The notes: generated by a model from the letters alone, not told the origin. DNA of 64,000 nucleotides from Coprousia sp963931435 (GCA_963931435.1 OZ007012.1:124001-188000), one strand, 5' to 3'; positions 18,172-31,817 are shown, numbered from the stretch's first letter. Made by a program: numbers and translations.

Positions 18172-19389
18172 ATGAGCATGCGCAAGAAAGCCGTCCAGCA
18201 GTCCAGCCGCGTGTCCACGGGCGCGCAGGCGCGCATCTACAGCCGCGAGAACGTGGCGCGCTATGCGCAGCGCTCCCGGCAGCGCCGGCGGGGCAAGATC
18301 GTCCGTCGCGGCATCCTGCTCGGCTTTCTGGGCGTGCTCGTCGGCGCCGTCACGGCGGCGGGGCTGTGGTTCTCCAACATCGTCTCACGCATCAACGACG
18401 GCAGCGTCATAACCGACGACCTCATGCTGACGCTCGTCGACTCCGATGTCGCGCACGAGCCGTTCTACATCCTGCTGCTGGGCACCGATGGCCGCCCCGG
18501 TGAGGACACCTACCGCACCGACTCCATCATCCTGACGCGCGTCGACCCCACCGAGAAGCAGGTCACCCTCATCTCGATCCCACGCGACACCTATGTGGAG
18601 TACAAGGGCTCGGCCATGAAGATCAACGCGGTGTTCACCTACGGCCAGAGCGACGACGGTTCGGGCGCCGCCGAGATGATCGAGGTCGTCAACGAGCTGT
18701 GCGGCGTGCAGATCTCCGAATACGCCGAGATCAACTTCCAGGGCATGCAGGCGCTGATCGACGCCGTGGGCGGAATCGACCTCTACATCCCCGAGGGCGA
18801 CGAGGTGATCGGTGACGAGCACCTGCCCGGCATCGAGATCGAATCGGGCCAGCAGCACCTCGACGGCGAGCACGCGCTGGCGTTCAGCCGTTCGCGCTAC
18901 CTCTACAACGACGGCGACTACACCCGCATGCGCCACCAGCGCATGGTGCTCGGCGCCCTTGCCAACAAGATCCTCAACAACCTCGATATCACCACGGTGC
19001 CCGCGATCCTGGAATCGCTCGCCGACATGGTGCACACCTCGCTTTCGGTCAACGACATCGTCGCGCTCATCAACGCCATGCGCGGCATGAACACCGACGA
19101 CATGTACTCGGCCAACCTTCCCTCGTGGGCGGGCGAGGACACCTACATCGACGGGCAGAGCTACGTGTTCGTTATGGAGGACGAGCTGCGCGAGATGATG
19201 GAGCGCGTGAACGAGGGCAAGGACCCGCAGGGTCCGCAGACCATGGGCGCCGGCGACGGCCAGTCCGCCACCATCGGCGACCTGTCGGAGAACTCCAGCA
19301 CCGATTGGTCGTCCGGCACGGCCACGGTCGGCTCGGGTGATGATGCAGGCGACTCGGCCGACGGTACGGCGGACACGACGCTTCAGTAG
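18172..19389 (+). CDS. LytR-CpsA-Psr (LCP) family cell-wall ligase
   Basis: LCP enzymes move anionic polymers or glycans from a lipid carrier to peptidoglycan on the outer membrane face. The 405-residue protein has a basic cytoplasmic N-terminus, one membrane span (about 46-66, GILLGFLGVLVGAVTAAGLW), then the LCP domain with LLLGTDGRPGEDTYRTDSIIL, SIPRDTYV, KINAVFTYG, GGIDLYIP and the conserved ALAFSRSRYLYNDGDYTRMRHQ arginines in short blocks. The Ser/Gly/Asp-rich tail (about 355-405) is likely disordered. It follows murA by 3 nt and precedes an acyltransferase, a grouping that fits envelope polymer work. Confidence 0.94.
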   Translation: MSMRKKAVQQSSRVSTGAQARIYSRENVARYAQRSRQRRRGKIVRRGILLGFLGVLVGAVTAAGLWFSNIVSRINDGSVITDDLMLTLVDSDVAHEPFYILLLGTDGRPGEDTYRTDSIILTRVDPTEKQVTLISIPRDTYVEYKGSAMKINAVFTYGQSDDGSGAAEMIEVVNELCGVQISEYAEINFQGMQALIDAVGGIDLYIPEGDEVIGDEHLPGIEIESGQQHLDGEHALAFSRSRYLYNDGDYTRMRHQRMVLGALANKILNNLDITTVPAILESLADMVHTSLSVNDIVALINAMRGMNTDDMYSANLPSWAGEDTYIDGQSYVFVMEDELREMMERVNEGKDPQGPQTMGAGDGQSATIGDLSENSSTDWSSGTATVGSGDDAGDSADGTADTTLQ

Positions 19390-19396
19390 GCGCGTC

Positions 19397-20605
19397 GTGG
19401 CGAGCTCCCGTCGCAACCTGAACGTCGAGGCGCTGCGACTCGCCGCGATCGCCGCCATCGCGCTCTTCCATTCCTTCCAGACGCTTTTCGCCCAGGCCGC
19501 GTCGGCTGCTCAGGCCGGTGCGGTCGCGGGCGATTTCGCATTGGGGGGTATGGTCGCAGACCCCGCGCAGCTGGTCGCCTCGACGCCTTGGGCGCTCGGC
19601 CTGCTCGGGTTCATCAACCTCATGGGCGCATTCGGCAACAACGTCTTCTACGCCATCTCGGGCTGCTTTCTGATTCCGTCTGCGGCGCGCCGCTCCCGCG
19701 AGTCAGGCTACGCGTCCGATCAACTGCGGCGCACGGCGCGTCGCGCGCTGGTTCTTCTGGCCACCGTGGTGTTTTATGCGTGCGCGGCGCTCGCCGTGAA
19801 CGCCTGGGTTGTGCCCGTCGCGGGCGTGGGGCTTGACGATTTCGGCTGGCTCGTCGGGGGCCTCGAGTTCATCTGGGTGTACCTGGTGCTCGTCATCGCC
19901 ACGCCGATGATGGGTTGGGTGTGGGAGCGCTGTCCGCACCGCACGGCTCTCGTGGTCGCGCTGGGCGCCGTCGTGATGGGCGTCAACGCCTACATCGCCT
20001 TCGTATCGCCGGGCGGTGAGGTGCGCTCGCTGCTCGAGTGGCGCAAGCTCATGAGCGCGGTGACCTACGTGGTCGCGTATCTAGCGGGCGCCGTCGTCGC
20101 GCAGACCTGTGAGGCGGCGAACGCAGTGGAGCGCGATGGCGCTCGGCGCGTCCGGCGGGCGTTCGCCCTCGCGTTTGCGGCGTCCCTTGGCGCATCTCTT
20201 GTCATCGAGGGTGGCCTGGCGGTACTGGGCGCGGGCGACTTCATGGTGGCGACCTCGTTCAAGTCGACGTCGCTTCTCTCGTTCGCCCTGGCCGTGAGCG
20301 CCCTCGGCTGTGCTCTCTCGGCGCCCCCGCGCACGGCGTGCGGGCCGGTCGGCGCGCTCGTCGCCCAAGCGGCGCAGGGGATCGTTGCGTTCTATATCAT
20401 CCAGTCGATGTTCGGAGGCCTTTGGCACCCCTTGGCCGAGCAGGTGACCTCCTCCGTGATGGTCCTCTGCGGCGCTGTCCCCGTCTGCGCGTGCGCGGCG
20501 CTCATCATCGCCCACCTGATTATCGACCTCGTGTTCATCGCTCTCGCGCTTCTGTTGGACGCGTTTGTGCGCCGTCCTCTCTTCCGGTTGTTGCGCCTGG
20601 CATAG
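19397..20605 (+). CDS. Acyltransferase 3 (OafA/YrhL-like) membrane protein
   Basis: The 402-residue protein opens with RRNLNVEALRLAAIAAIALFHS, the typical first helix of acyltransferase 3 enzymes, including the conserved Arg and His. About ten further hydrophobic spans follow, for example NNVFYAISGCFLIPS and GLEFIWVYLVLVIATPMMGW. Such proteins O-acylate surface sugars or peptidoglycan. GTG 19397, just after the LCP stop, was chosen over GTG 19337, which would overlap the LCP gene by 53 nt. A perfect terminator stem follows. The acceptor sugar is unknown. Confidence 0.8.
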   Translation: MASSRRNLNVEALRLAAIAAIALFHSFQTLFAQAASAAQAGAVAGDFALGGMVADPAQLVASTPWALGLLGFINLMGAFGNNVFYAISGCFLIPSAARRSRESGYASDQLRRTARRALVLLATVVFYACAALAVNAWVVPVAGVGLDDFGWLVGGLEFIWVYLVLVIATPMMGWVWERCPHRTALVVALGAVVMGVNAYIAFVSPGGEVRSLLEWRKLMSAVTYVVAYLAGAVVAQTCEAANAVERDGARRVRRAFALAFAASLGASLVIEGGLAVLGAGDFMVATSFKSTSLLSFALAVSALGCALSAPPRTACGPVGALVAQAAQGIVAFYIIQSMFGGLWHPLAEQVTSSVMVLCGAVPVCACAALIIAHLIIDLVFIALALLLDAFVRRPLFRLLRLA

Positions 20606-20641
20606 GGACTCCGATTGGGCATAGGGGCTCCGATAAGCGGG

Positions 20642-20676
20642 GCGCCGCCCGCGGGTTCAGAGCCCGCGGGCGGCGC
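20642..20676. terminator. Bidirectional terminator between convergent genes
   Basis: A perfect 14-bp GC stem (GCGCCGCCCGCGGG and its complement) with a 7-nt loop, between the acyltransferase (plus) and pepT (minus). Confidence 0.75.
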
Positions 20677-20726
20677 TTCAAGATTTTCCAGATCGTATCC
20701 GCTCGGTCGGCGGGTCGCAGCCTCCT

Positions 20727-21992
20727 CTACGCGAAGCGCGCCACGAGTTCCTGCAGCACGTCCACCATGCGCTCCAGCGAGCTCACGGGGATGAACTCGT
20801 TCACCCCATGGCAGCAGAACCCGCCGGTGGAGAGGTTGGGGCAGGGGAGCCCGCGGAACGAGAGCTGCGCGCCGTCGGTGCCGCCGCGGATGGGCAGCAC
20901 GCGCGGCTCCACGCCGGCCGCGGCGAAGGCCTCCTTGGCAGCGTCGATGAGCTCGGGGTGATCGGATACCACCTCGGCCATGTTGCGGTACTGCTGCTTG
21001 GTCTCCACCGTCACGCGCTCTTCGCCCAGACCGCCGTTCACGAAGGCGGCGGCGCGCTCGATGAGGGCGAGCTTCTCGTCGAACCGCGTGGCGTCATGGT
21101 CGCGCACGATGTAGCGCGCCGTGGCGTGCTCGCAGGTCGCCGAGACCCCCTCCAGATGGATGAAGCCCTCGTAGCCCTCGGTGTGCTCGGGCCGCATGTG
21201 CTCGGGCAGCAGGGCGTGGAACGCGGCGAAGAGGTTGCCGGCGTTGACCATCTTGTCCTTAGCGTCGCCTGGGTGGATGGAGTAGCCGCGGAAGCGCACG
21301 GTGGCCTCGGCGGCGTTGAAGCACTCCCACTCGAGCTCGCCCACCGGGCCGCCGTCCACCGTGTAGGCGTATGCGCAGCCAAAGCCCGCGATATCCAGCA
21401 GCGCCGCGCCGTGGCCGATCTCCTCGTCGGGGCAGAAGCAGATGCCCAGGCCGGGATGGGGTAGCTCGGGGTGGGCGGCCAGGCGCGCCACGAGCGCCAC
21501 GATCTCGGCCACACCGGCCTTGTCATCGGCGCCGAGCAATGTCGTGCCGTCCGTGCAGACGAGGTCCTCGCCCACAAGGTCGGCGAGCGCGGGCACCTTG
21601 TCGGGACCGATGGCGACCGGCGCGCCGTCCACCGAGCCCGCCACCAGGTCGCCGCCCTCGTAGCGCACGATGTGGGGCTTGACGCCGAATCCGCTCACGA
21701 CCTCGGTCGTGTCCAGGTGCGCGATGAGGCCCAGGTGCGGGCGGTTCTCGGCGCCGGCACTGGCGGGCACGTGCGCGACCACGTAGGCGTTTTCGGTGAC
21801 CGTGACACCCTCGGCACCCAGCGCGCACAGCTCATCGGCCAGAAGGCGCGCGAGGTCGAATTGGATGTCGCTCGAGGGGACGCGGTCGGCGTGCTCGTCG
21901 CAGGATTGGGTGGGCACCTGCACGTAGCGCCAGAAGCGGTCCAGCACATCGGAGGCGCCAGCGGGTACGGGCACGGGTGAAGAGGCGGTCAT
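20727..21992 (-). CDS. pepT: Peptidase T (tripeptide aminopeptidase)
   Basis: PepT is a cytoplasmic two-zinc M20 enzyme that removes the N-terminal residue of tripeptides. The 421-residue protein has the metal-site blocks GLIAHLDTTE, TTLLGADDKAG, FCPDEEIGHGA and YTVDGGPVGELEWECFNAAE in pieces of the family signature, plus PIRGGTDGAQLSFRGLPCPNL and GGFCCHGVNEFI. ATG at 21992 is preceded on the reverse strand by AAAGGAG. The gene stands alone and converges with the acyltransferase. It fits an amino-acid and peptide-using gut anaerobe. Confidence 0.95.
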   Translation of the reverse strand: MTASSPVPVPAGASDVLDRFWRYVQVPTQSCDEHADRVPSSDIQFDLARLLADELCALGAEGVTVTENAYVVAHVPASAGAENRPHLGLIAHLDTTEVVSGFGVKPHIVRYEGGDLVAGSVDGAPVAIGPDKVPALADLVGEDLVCTDGTTLLGADDKAGVAEIVALVARLAAHPELPHPGLGICFCPDEEIGHGAALLDIAGFGCAYAYTVDGGPVGELEWECFNAAEATVRFRGYSIHPGDAKDKMVNAGNLFAAFHALLPEHMRPEHTEGYEGFIHLEGVSATCEHATARYIVRDHDATRFDEKLALIERAAAFVNGGLGEERVTVETKQQYRNMAEVVSDHPELIDAAKEAFAAAGVEPRVLPIRGGTDGAQLSFRGLPCPNLSTGGFCCHGVNEFIPVSSLERMVDVLQELVARFA

Positions 21993-22282
21993 GAGCGCTC
22001 CTTTTCGAGGGGGTCGTGGATGGGACGGCTCCACTCTAGCACGACCCCTCGCGGTGGTGCCTGCCGCGGTGCGCCCGGGGACGAGGATGCCTGGGGGTGA
22101 GGACGCACAGGGCGCCCGCTGCACCTGGCGGCTTCCGTCGGCTGCTGCTTCTGAGCCGATGCGACCCGGTGCCGCCGGGTTGCCGTTGGGGTAGAATCAG
22201 CTCCGATGCACGTTATTCGAAACCGTTTCGCGCGGCGCCCCGGAGGGCGGGCCGCGTCGGTCGGCTTGATGGGGAGAACCGC

Positions 22283-22705
22283 ATGGACACCACGGAAAGC
22301 TCGCGCGCTCTGCACCTCACCATGGCGAACGAGGACTATCTGGAGTGCATGGTGCGCCTCGAGCAGGAGACGCCCGAGGCGGGCGTGCGCTCGGTGGACA
22401 TCGCCAACCAGCTGGGCGTGTCCAAGGCATCGGTCAACAAGGCGGTCACCGCGCTCAAGGGCCAGGGGCTCGTCGAGCAATCGCATTATGGCAAGGTCAT
22501 GCTCACGCCCGAGGGGCGCTCGATTGGCGAGGCCGTGTGGTATCGGCACCGCCTGCTGCGCACGTTCCTCATCCAGGAACTGGGCGTCGCGTTCGAGCGC
22601 GCCGACACCGAGGCCTGCCAGATGGAGCACGCGCTGTCCGAGGACACGATGGAGCGATGGCTGCGGTACCTGGAGAAGCAGGGCATCGTCGTGGTGGAGG
22701 AGTAG
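22283..22705 (+). CDS. DtxR/MntR-family metal-dependent repressor
   Basis: The 140-residue protein has an N-terminal winged helix (EDYLECMVRLEQE, then DIANQLGVSKASVNKAVTALKGQGLVEQSHYGKVMLTPEG) and a dimerisation/metal domain with HRLLRTFLIQELGV and MEHALSEDTMERWLRYLE, where Glu, Cys and His residues match the family metal sites. It lacks the SH3-like third domain, as in MntR. Such proteins repress metal uptake when Mn or Fe is bound. No metal transporter is adjacent; the next gene, 4 nt on, is a homocysteine methyltransferase, so the regulon is unclear. Confidence 0.9.
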   Translation: MDTTESSRALHLTMANEDYLECMVRLEQETPEAGVRSVDIANQLGVSKASVNKAVTALKGQGLVEQSHYGKVMLTPEGRSIGEAVWYRHRLLRTFLIQELGVAFERADTEACQMEHALSEDTMERWLRYLEKQGIVVVEE

Positions 22706-22709
22706 CGCC

Positions 22710-23678
22710 ATGGGCGTGACGGGGTCGGAGTCCTTGGAGGCACCGCTCGGTGACGCTCCGCGGGGCGTCACGTACGAGACCGCCTATTACAACCGGTTCG
22801 GCGCCGAGGAGTTCCGGCGCCGCATCCAGCGCGAGACGCTGGTGGTGCAGGGACCCACGGGCAGCGTGCTCATGGGGGCATGGGATGCCTCCGATATCCC
22901 GCCGGCGTTGTGGAACGTCGCGGAGCCGCAGAGCGTGGCGAACATGCACCAGCTCTACGAGGCCGCGGGCGCGCAGGTGCTCATCACCAACACGTTTCAG
23001 GCGAGCGCTCCGGCCCTGGCGCGCGACAGCATCAGGGCGTCGGTCGCGGAGATCAACCGCACGGCGGTGGACGAGGCCCGCTCCGCCCATCCGCAGCTGC
23101 TGATGGGGTCCATGGGGCCGTGCGGCATCTCGTGGATCAGAGACGACGGGCCGGAGTACCGAGCCGCTCGCGCCGCCTATCGCGAACAGGCGCACGCGCT
23201 GCTCTCCGCGGGCGTGGATGCCCTGTTGCTCGAGACCTTCACCTCCATACGCGATCTCGAGCCCGCGCTCGCCGGGGTGAACGACGTGCGCGATGGCATG
23301 CCCCTCGTCGTGAGCTTCGCGGCCGGGGCGGACGCGTGCCTGCTGGGCGACCATCTCCCGCTCGAGGCGGCGGTGCTCATCGCCGAGAAGGCCGGCGCTG
23401 ACACCGTGGGCGTCAACTGCTGCGCGCTCGAGGAGGCCGCTCCCTGCGTGGCTGCGCTCGTGCGCGCCGCGCGCACACCGGTCATGGTGCGCCCCAACGC
23501 CGGCGCGCCCGTCCGCGCGGAGGACGGCTCCCTGCTCTGGCAGGAGGATCCCGAGGCGTTCGCCCAGGCTGCGCTGGCATGGGCGGGTGCCGGGGCGCGG
23601 CTGGTGGGCTCATGCTGCGGAACCTCGGCGCGCACCACGGCCGCCATCGCCGAGGCACTTGACGTGGCGGAGGCCTGA
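22710..23678 (+). CDS. Homocysteine S-methyltransferase family protein
   Basis: This 322-residue TIM-barrel protein has the zinc-cysteine signature of homocysteine-binding enzymes: GVNCC after strand 6 and GSCCGTS near the C-terminus. QGPTGSVLMG and ITNTFQAS mark the substrate side. It could use S-methylmethionine (MmuM) or serve as the homocysteine half of a split methionine synthase; no cobalamin or folate domain gene is adjacent. It begins 4 nt after the DtxR-family gene, so the two are cotranscribed. Confidence 0.88.
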   Translation: MGVTGSESLEAPLGDAPRGVTYETAYYNRFGAEEFRRRIQRETLVVQGPTGSVLMGAWDASDIPPALWNVAEPQSVANMHQLYEAAGAQVLITNTFQASAPALARDSIRASVAEINRTAVDEARSAHPQLLMGSMGPCGISWIRDDGPEYRAARAAYREQAHALLSAGVDALLLETFTSIRDLEPALAGVNDVRDGMPLVVSFAAGADACLLGDHLPLEAAVLIAEKAGADTVGVNCCALEEAAPCVAALVRAARTPVMVRPNAGAPVRAEDGSLLWQEDPEAFAQAALAWAGAGARLVGSCCGTSARTTAAIAEALDVAEA

Positions 23679-23787
23679 CGCGGCGGGCATGGAGAAGCCC
23701 TGAGGGCGCCCACCGGGTATGTCCGCGCGCGCATCTGGGGTATATCTCATAGGTAGCTGATTCGATGCGCGTGTGAGGTGTGACTCC

Positions 23788-25188
23788 GTGGCGACGATAA
23801 TTCATTTTGGAACCGAGGGATGGCGCGCCCGCGTCGATGGTGATTTCACCAGCGAGAACCTTGTTCGGGTCGCCGATGCCGCCGCGCGCGTGTGGGCGCG
23901 CAGCACACCGGGGGCCATCGTGTACGTGGGCTTCGACACGCGTCCCGGCGCCGAGGCGTTCGCCTGCCTGGCCGGCGAGGTCATCGCCGCGCAGGGGCTG
24001 GTTGCCAAGGTTGCCGATCGCCCCACGCCCATGCCCGCCGTCTCGTGGACGGTCGCTCGCGACCAGCGCTCCTGCGGCGCCTTCGTGGTGACCGGATCGC
24101 ACAATCCGCCCGATTATCTGGGCGTGAAGCTGCGCATGGCGGGCGGTGCCACCCTGCTCGATGACGCGGCGGCCGAGATCGAATCCTCCATCGACTTCGA
24201 TGCCTCCGAGGCGCGGGGCGCCATCGAGCGCGCCGATTTCGTCACGCCGTATCTGGACGCTCTGTGCGAGGCGATCGATGCCGACGCCATCGCGGCGGCG
24301 CATCTGCGCGTCGTGTACGACCCCCTGTACGGTGCAGCGCGCGGCTACGTGCCTCAGGTGCTGGGCGCGCTCGGCGTCGACGTGGTGGAGATCCACGGGC
24401 ATGATGACATCGACACCCCCAACATCCACCCCGACCCCTTCGAGCCCTGGGTGGATGATTGCGAGCAGGCGGTGGTAGCGCATGCTGCCGCCGCGGGCCT
24501 CATCAACGATGGCGATGCGGACCGTGTGGGCGCCGTGGACGAGCGCGGCCGCTACGTCAGCCCGCACATCATCATCGCGCTGCTCGCCTGGCATCTGGTG
24601 CGCAACCACCATGCATCGGGGCGCGTGGTGGTCAACCAATCCACCTCCATCCTCACGCGCCATGCTGCTCAGGCGCTGGGATGCCGCGTGACGGTGAAGC
24701 CGATCGGGTTCAAGTATATATATGAGGAGATCAAGAAGGGCGACGTGCTCATCGGAGGCGAGGAGGCCGGTGGCATCAGCATTCCGGCCCTCTGCCCGGA
24801 GCGCGACGGCGTGCTCGTGACGCTCCTTCTGTGCGAGCTCATGGCTACTACGGGCCAGACGCTGGGCCAGCTCGTGGACGACCTGCAGGCGCGCTGTGGC
24901 AAGACGAGCTATGGTAGGCGGGACATCCGGCTCGAGAACGAGGTCATCGAGGCGCTGCGCCTCATGCTGCCCGGCTTGAATCCGCAGGACGTTGCGAGGG
25001 AGGTGCCGGTCACGGTGAGCCACATGGACGGGCTCCGCTTGGAGTTCGCCGACGAGTCGTGGCTGCTGCTGCGCCCGAGCGGCACCGAGCCCTTGGTGCG
25101 CGTCTACGCCGAGGCCTGGACGGTCGAACGGCGCGACGAGCTGCTCGAGGCGGGCTGCGCCATGGCCAAGGGCGCCTTGGCCATGTAG
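23788..25188 (+). CDS. Phosphohexomutase (phosphoglucomutase/phosphomannomutase family)
   Basis: The 466-residue enzyme moves phosphate between C1 and C6 of hexose phosphates. Signatures in order: FGTEGWRARVDGDFT, the phosphoserine loop VTGSHNPPDYLG, the magnesium loop NDGDADRVGA, the sugar-binding GGEEAGGI and the phosphate-binding RPSGTEPLVRVY. The start is GTG 23788 with GAGG upstream; an in-frame GTG at 23773 is less favoured. It probably supplies glucose 1-phosphate or mannose 1-phosphate for envelope sugars. Substrate preference is not readable. The next feature is the first rrn operon. Confidence 0.93.
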   Translation: MATIIHFGTEGWRARVDGDFTSENLVRVADAAARVWARSTPGAIVYVGFDTRPGAEAFACLAGEVIAAQGLVAKVADRPTPMPAVSWTVARDQRSCGAFVVTGSHNPPDYLGVKLRMAGGATLLDDAAAEIESSIDFDASEARGAIERADFVTPYLDALCEAIDADAIAAAHLRVVYDPLYGAARGYVPQVLGALGVDVVEIHGHDDIDTPNIHPDPFEPWVDDCEQAVVAHAAAAGLINDGDADRVGAVDERGRYVSPHIIIALLAWHLVRNHHASGRVVVNQSTSILTRHAAQALGCRVTVKPIGFKYIYEEIKKGDVLIGGEEAGGISIPALCPERDGVLVTLLLCELMATTGQTLGQLVDDLQARCGKTSYGRRDIRLENEVIEALRLMLPGLNPQDVAREVPVTVSHMDGLRLEFADESWLLLRPSGTEPLVRVYAEAWTVERRDELLEAGCAMAKGALAM

Positions 25189-25340
25189 GACGCGTGTAGG
25201 GTATCGGAGGAAGCTCGAAGCGATTGCTTCGGCGAACGGTAGCTATTCGTAGATGAGCGCGCTCAAAACACAATATATAGGTGTCGAACGCACTCAAAAC
25301 GATTGAATTGTGTTCACCTTGTGGAGAGCCGCCCTCCCCC
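25189..25340. other. Intergenic region before rrn operon 1
   Basis: No gene is seen. It contains a small hairpin (CGAAGC and GCTTCG, 25216-25231) and an 8-bp inverted repeat (AACACAAT near 25266, ATTGTGTT near 25307) in a short AT-richer stretch. This part is not shared with rrn copy 2; the shared sequence starts at 25332. Confidence 0.5.
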
Positions 25341-25372
25341 TTGCGCCGGGCCCCGGGTGCTGGCAATATAAC
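25341..25372 (+). promoter_or_regulatory. Candidate rrn promoter, copy 1
   Basis: TTGCGC is followed 17 nt later by CAATAT, within CAATATAAC. It lies 9 bp inside the point where the two rrn copies begin to match, as expected if the conserved unit starts at its promoter. The -10 assignment is uncertain. Confidence 0.4.
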
Positions 25373-25403
25373 TCCTTGCCGCGCGGCCCAGCCGGGCGGC
25401 GGG

Positions 25404-25421
25404 CACCTTGAGAACCGGATA
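25404..25421 (+). promoter_or_regulatory. boxA-like antitermination element in the 16S leader, copy 1
   Basis: CACCTTGAGAACCGGATA resembles the actinobacterial rRNA boxA (TTTGAGAACTCAA type), where NusB/S10 would load. A close relative recurs in the 16S-23S spacer at 27274. Confidence 0.55.
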
Positions 25422-25621
25422 CCGCAGGCAGGACGCGGGGCCATGGTCCCGCGGTCCTTCCAGGGATGGACATGAACCATCTTATATTGGAACCTTTCCA
25501 GCAGAGGACAGGGAGGTCCTTCGAGGACAGACCCCGTCCCAGGCAAGAGAGCTTCGATACGATGGATCCGATCGGCGTTGAGCCGGTCAGGCCCGGGCTC
25601 CGAGTCCGGTCGATTTCGACA

Positions 25622-27131
<1,510 letters not shown>

Positions 27132-27568
27132 TAGGGAGAAAGCCCTGGGAAGATCACGCGAATCTTTCTCACAAGACAAGAATCCATGCACGGATCCCGG
27201 GCCCGAGCCCGGGCCGTCCCGACCTGGAGGGAGCCCAGCCTGCGGTGCCCGGTCCCCGGGGGTTCGCCCCGCGTACCTTGAGAGCCGCATAGCGCAGGAG
27301 CGGGCCGGTGGCCGAGGCCGCCGGTCCGACGGAAGATTCTCCATCTAGGCAATATTGACTAGATAGCGATCCGGAAATTCATGAGAGTAGATATTGAAAG
27401 CATGAGATCGAAGATAAGTTCACAAGACTCATTCTTCGGTGGGAGCATCTGATCAGCCGGCCCCTCCGGGGGCCGGTATGCGAGACCCACGATACATATA
27501 CCTGTATATGAGATCACGAAGGCAGCTCCAAGTGGGCGGCCTTGCGCGGTCCGCGCCCCTCCGGGCGC
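27132..27568 (+). other. 16S-23S spacer, copy 1, without tRNA
   Basis: About 437 nt. No tRNA-Ile or tRNA-Ala is found, unlike many bacteria. A boxA-like TACCTTGAGAGCCGCATA lies at 27274-27291. The rest forms GC-rich hairpins followed by an AT-richer stretch (27340-27440). Copies 1 and 2 differ near 27351-27360, where copy 2 carries six extra bases and nearby substitutions. Confidence 0.8.
27274..27291 (+). promoter_or_regulatory. boxA-like element in spacer, copy 1
   Basis: TACCTTGAGAGCCGCATA repeats the leader boxA-like motif before 23S, the usual two-site arrangement in rRNA transcripts. Confidence 0.5.
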
Positions 27569-30538
<2,970 letters not shown>

Positions 30539-30682
30539 CGCCCCCCCACGGGGCGCGCGGACCCGCGCGGTCCCGCGCGGTCGGACGCCCCACATCCGGA
30601 TCATCCGTCGGACGGGCACGCTCCATGCGCTGTGCGGCCCCCAGGGCACGCGGTCCCCCCGGGACCGGAGGGCGCCGCCCAC

Positions 30683-30800
30683 CGGTCAGCGGCCATGGCG
30701 GGGGTGGCACGCCCGGACCCGTTCCGAACCCGGAAGCTAAGACCCCCCGCGCCGAGAGTACTGCGGATTAGTCCGTGGGAGGGCAGGGCGCCGCTGACCG
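30683..30800 (+). rRNA. 5S ribosomal RNA, copy 1
   Basis: The terminal stem CGGTCAGCGGC pairs with GCCGCTGACCG. Inside are CCCGTTCCGAACCCGGAAG (loop B/C region) and GAGAGTACTGCGGATTAGTC. About 118 nt, normal length. Confidence 0.93.
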
Positions 30801-30831
30801 GTGGACGGCACCAGCCGTCTTCACCGCCTTC

Positions 30832-30867
30832 GAGAGGGGCCCCGACGTGTTCGTCGGGGCCCCTCTT
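30832..30867 (+). terminator. rrn terminator, copy 1
   Basis: AGAGGGGCCCCGACG and CGTCGGGGCCCCTCT form a perfect 15-bp stem with a 4-nt loop, 32 nt after 5S. Confidence 0.85.
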
Positions 30868-30899
30868 CCGTTGCGGGGGCGTATAGCTGGAGCACACCG

Positions 30900-31745
30900 T
30901 AGCGGATCCGTCGGCACTGACATCAGACTCCACTAGCGACCTCATCTGCTCGATGCCGCGTAACATGCGTCCTTAGCTCATTGTCCTCAGCCCTTTGAAG
31001 ACAGTCGATTTCGGCTGCTTGCTTCAATTGAAAGCCTGGTTCGCATCGGCATGGGCTCAATCCGTCAGGGGCATAGTTGGATTCGGTAGAGTCCGGATAG
31101 CAGGTTCTTCGTATCGCTTTTCCTAGATAACGCGCTCACCGTTTCAGATTTTGTTCTTTTAGAAGACGGCAGGAGCCTCCCACCTGTGCAGGACGCTCTG
31201 TGGTCCTTGGACTCAATGAGAACGTATATGCCTGATTACTTCATATCAGGAGCCTAAGCATCTGATGGATTTTCGCATCTAGTGGATTTACGAGCGTGCT
31301 TGCTCGCTTGGGTTTCTCGTTAGATCTGGCCTTTTCCTATTACCTTTAGATGAAGCAATTTTGTGGCATGTGCCTTTTAATGAAGATGCGGGCGAAGAAC
31401 CCAAGCAGAGATCTCTAGGGCGACCGAATAATCTATAAAGTCCCATGATGATGGGAAGAGGAGCGATCTGGTTTGCACCTATTGCATAGGAGAGAGCATA
31501 TACATAATGTGTGCAACTTATGGAGGAGTCGAAACTTGGTTATAGAGAGCCAATAGATCATCTCAATTTCAGAGAACTAAATTGAGAGATCTAAACATGT
31601 GAGTAGGGCAGATCTCTCAAACGGGGAAAGCGGTATGTCCAAGAGCGAGAAGCAAAATAGGCTTTTAACTGCGCAGACGAGAAGCATCTTAGATGGATCC
31701 AAAAAGAGCGCGAGAATCCAGTTGTGTAGGAATCGTGAACCTCGC
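30900..31745. other. AT-richer non-coding island between the two rrn operons
   Basis: About 846 bp of visibly AT-richer DNA in an otherwise very GC-rich window. No plausible gene longer than 60 codons lies wholly inside. It holds many small inverted repeats: CCTGAT/ATCAGG (31231-31250), AGAGATCTCT (31407-31416), TCCCAT/ATGGGA (31441-31456), and a pair of overlapping hairpins at 31560-31620. It is unrelated to the DNA upstream of copy 1. Its origin is unclear: decayed mobile DNA, a regulatory leader, or a structured RNA are all possible. Confidence 0.6.
31560..31620 (+). other. Two mutually exclusive hairpins
   Basis: CTCAATTT (31562-31569) can pair with AAATTGAG (31579-31586), or TTGAGAGATCT (31582-31592) can pair perfectly with AGATCTCTCAA (31610-31620). 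The two options share 31582-31586, so only one can form. A short frame starts at 31635 (ATG TCC AAG...), preceded by GGGGAAAG, and runs into the rrn promoter region; it is probably not a gene. Confidence 0.4.
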
Positions 31746-31754
31746 CCCTCCCCC

Positions 31755-31786
31755 TTGCGCCGGGCCCCGGGTGCTGGCAATATAAC
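31755..31786 (+). promoter_or_regulatory. Candidate rrn promoter, copy 2
   Basis: Same TTGCGC-17-CAATAT arrangement as copy 1. The sequence upstream of the -35 differs entirely between the copies, so upstream activation could differ. Confidence 0.4.
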
Positions 31787-31817
31787 TCCTTGCCGCGCGG
31801 CCCAGCCGGGCGGCGGG

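Noticed and set aside
27132..27568. Possible tRNA-Ile or tRNA-Ala in the 16S-23S spacer
   Set aside because: No cloverleaf or T-arm sequence (GGTTCRA) was found in either spacer.
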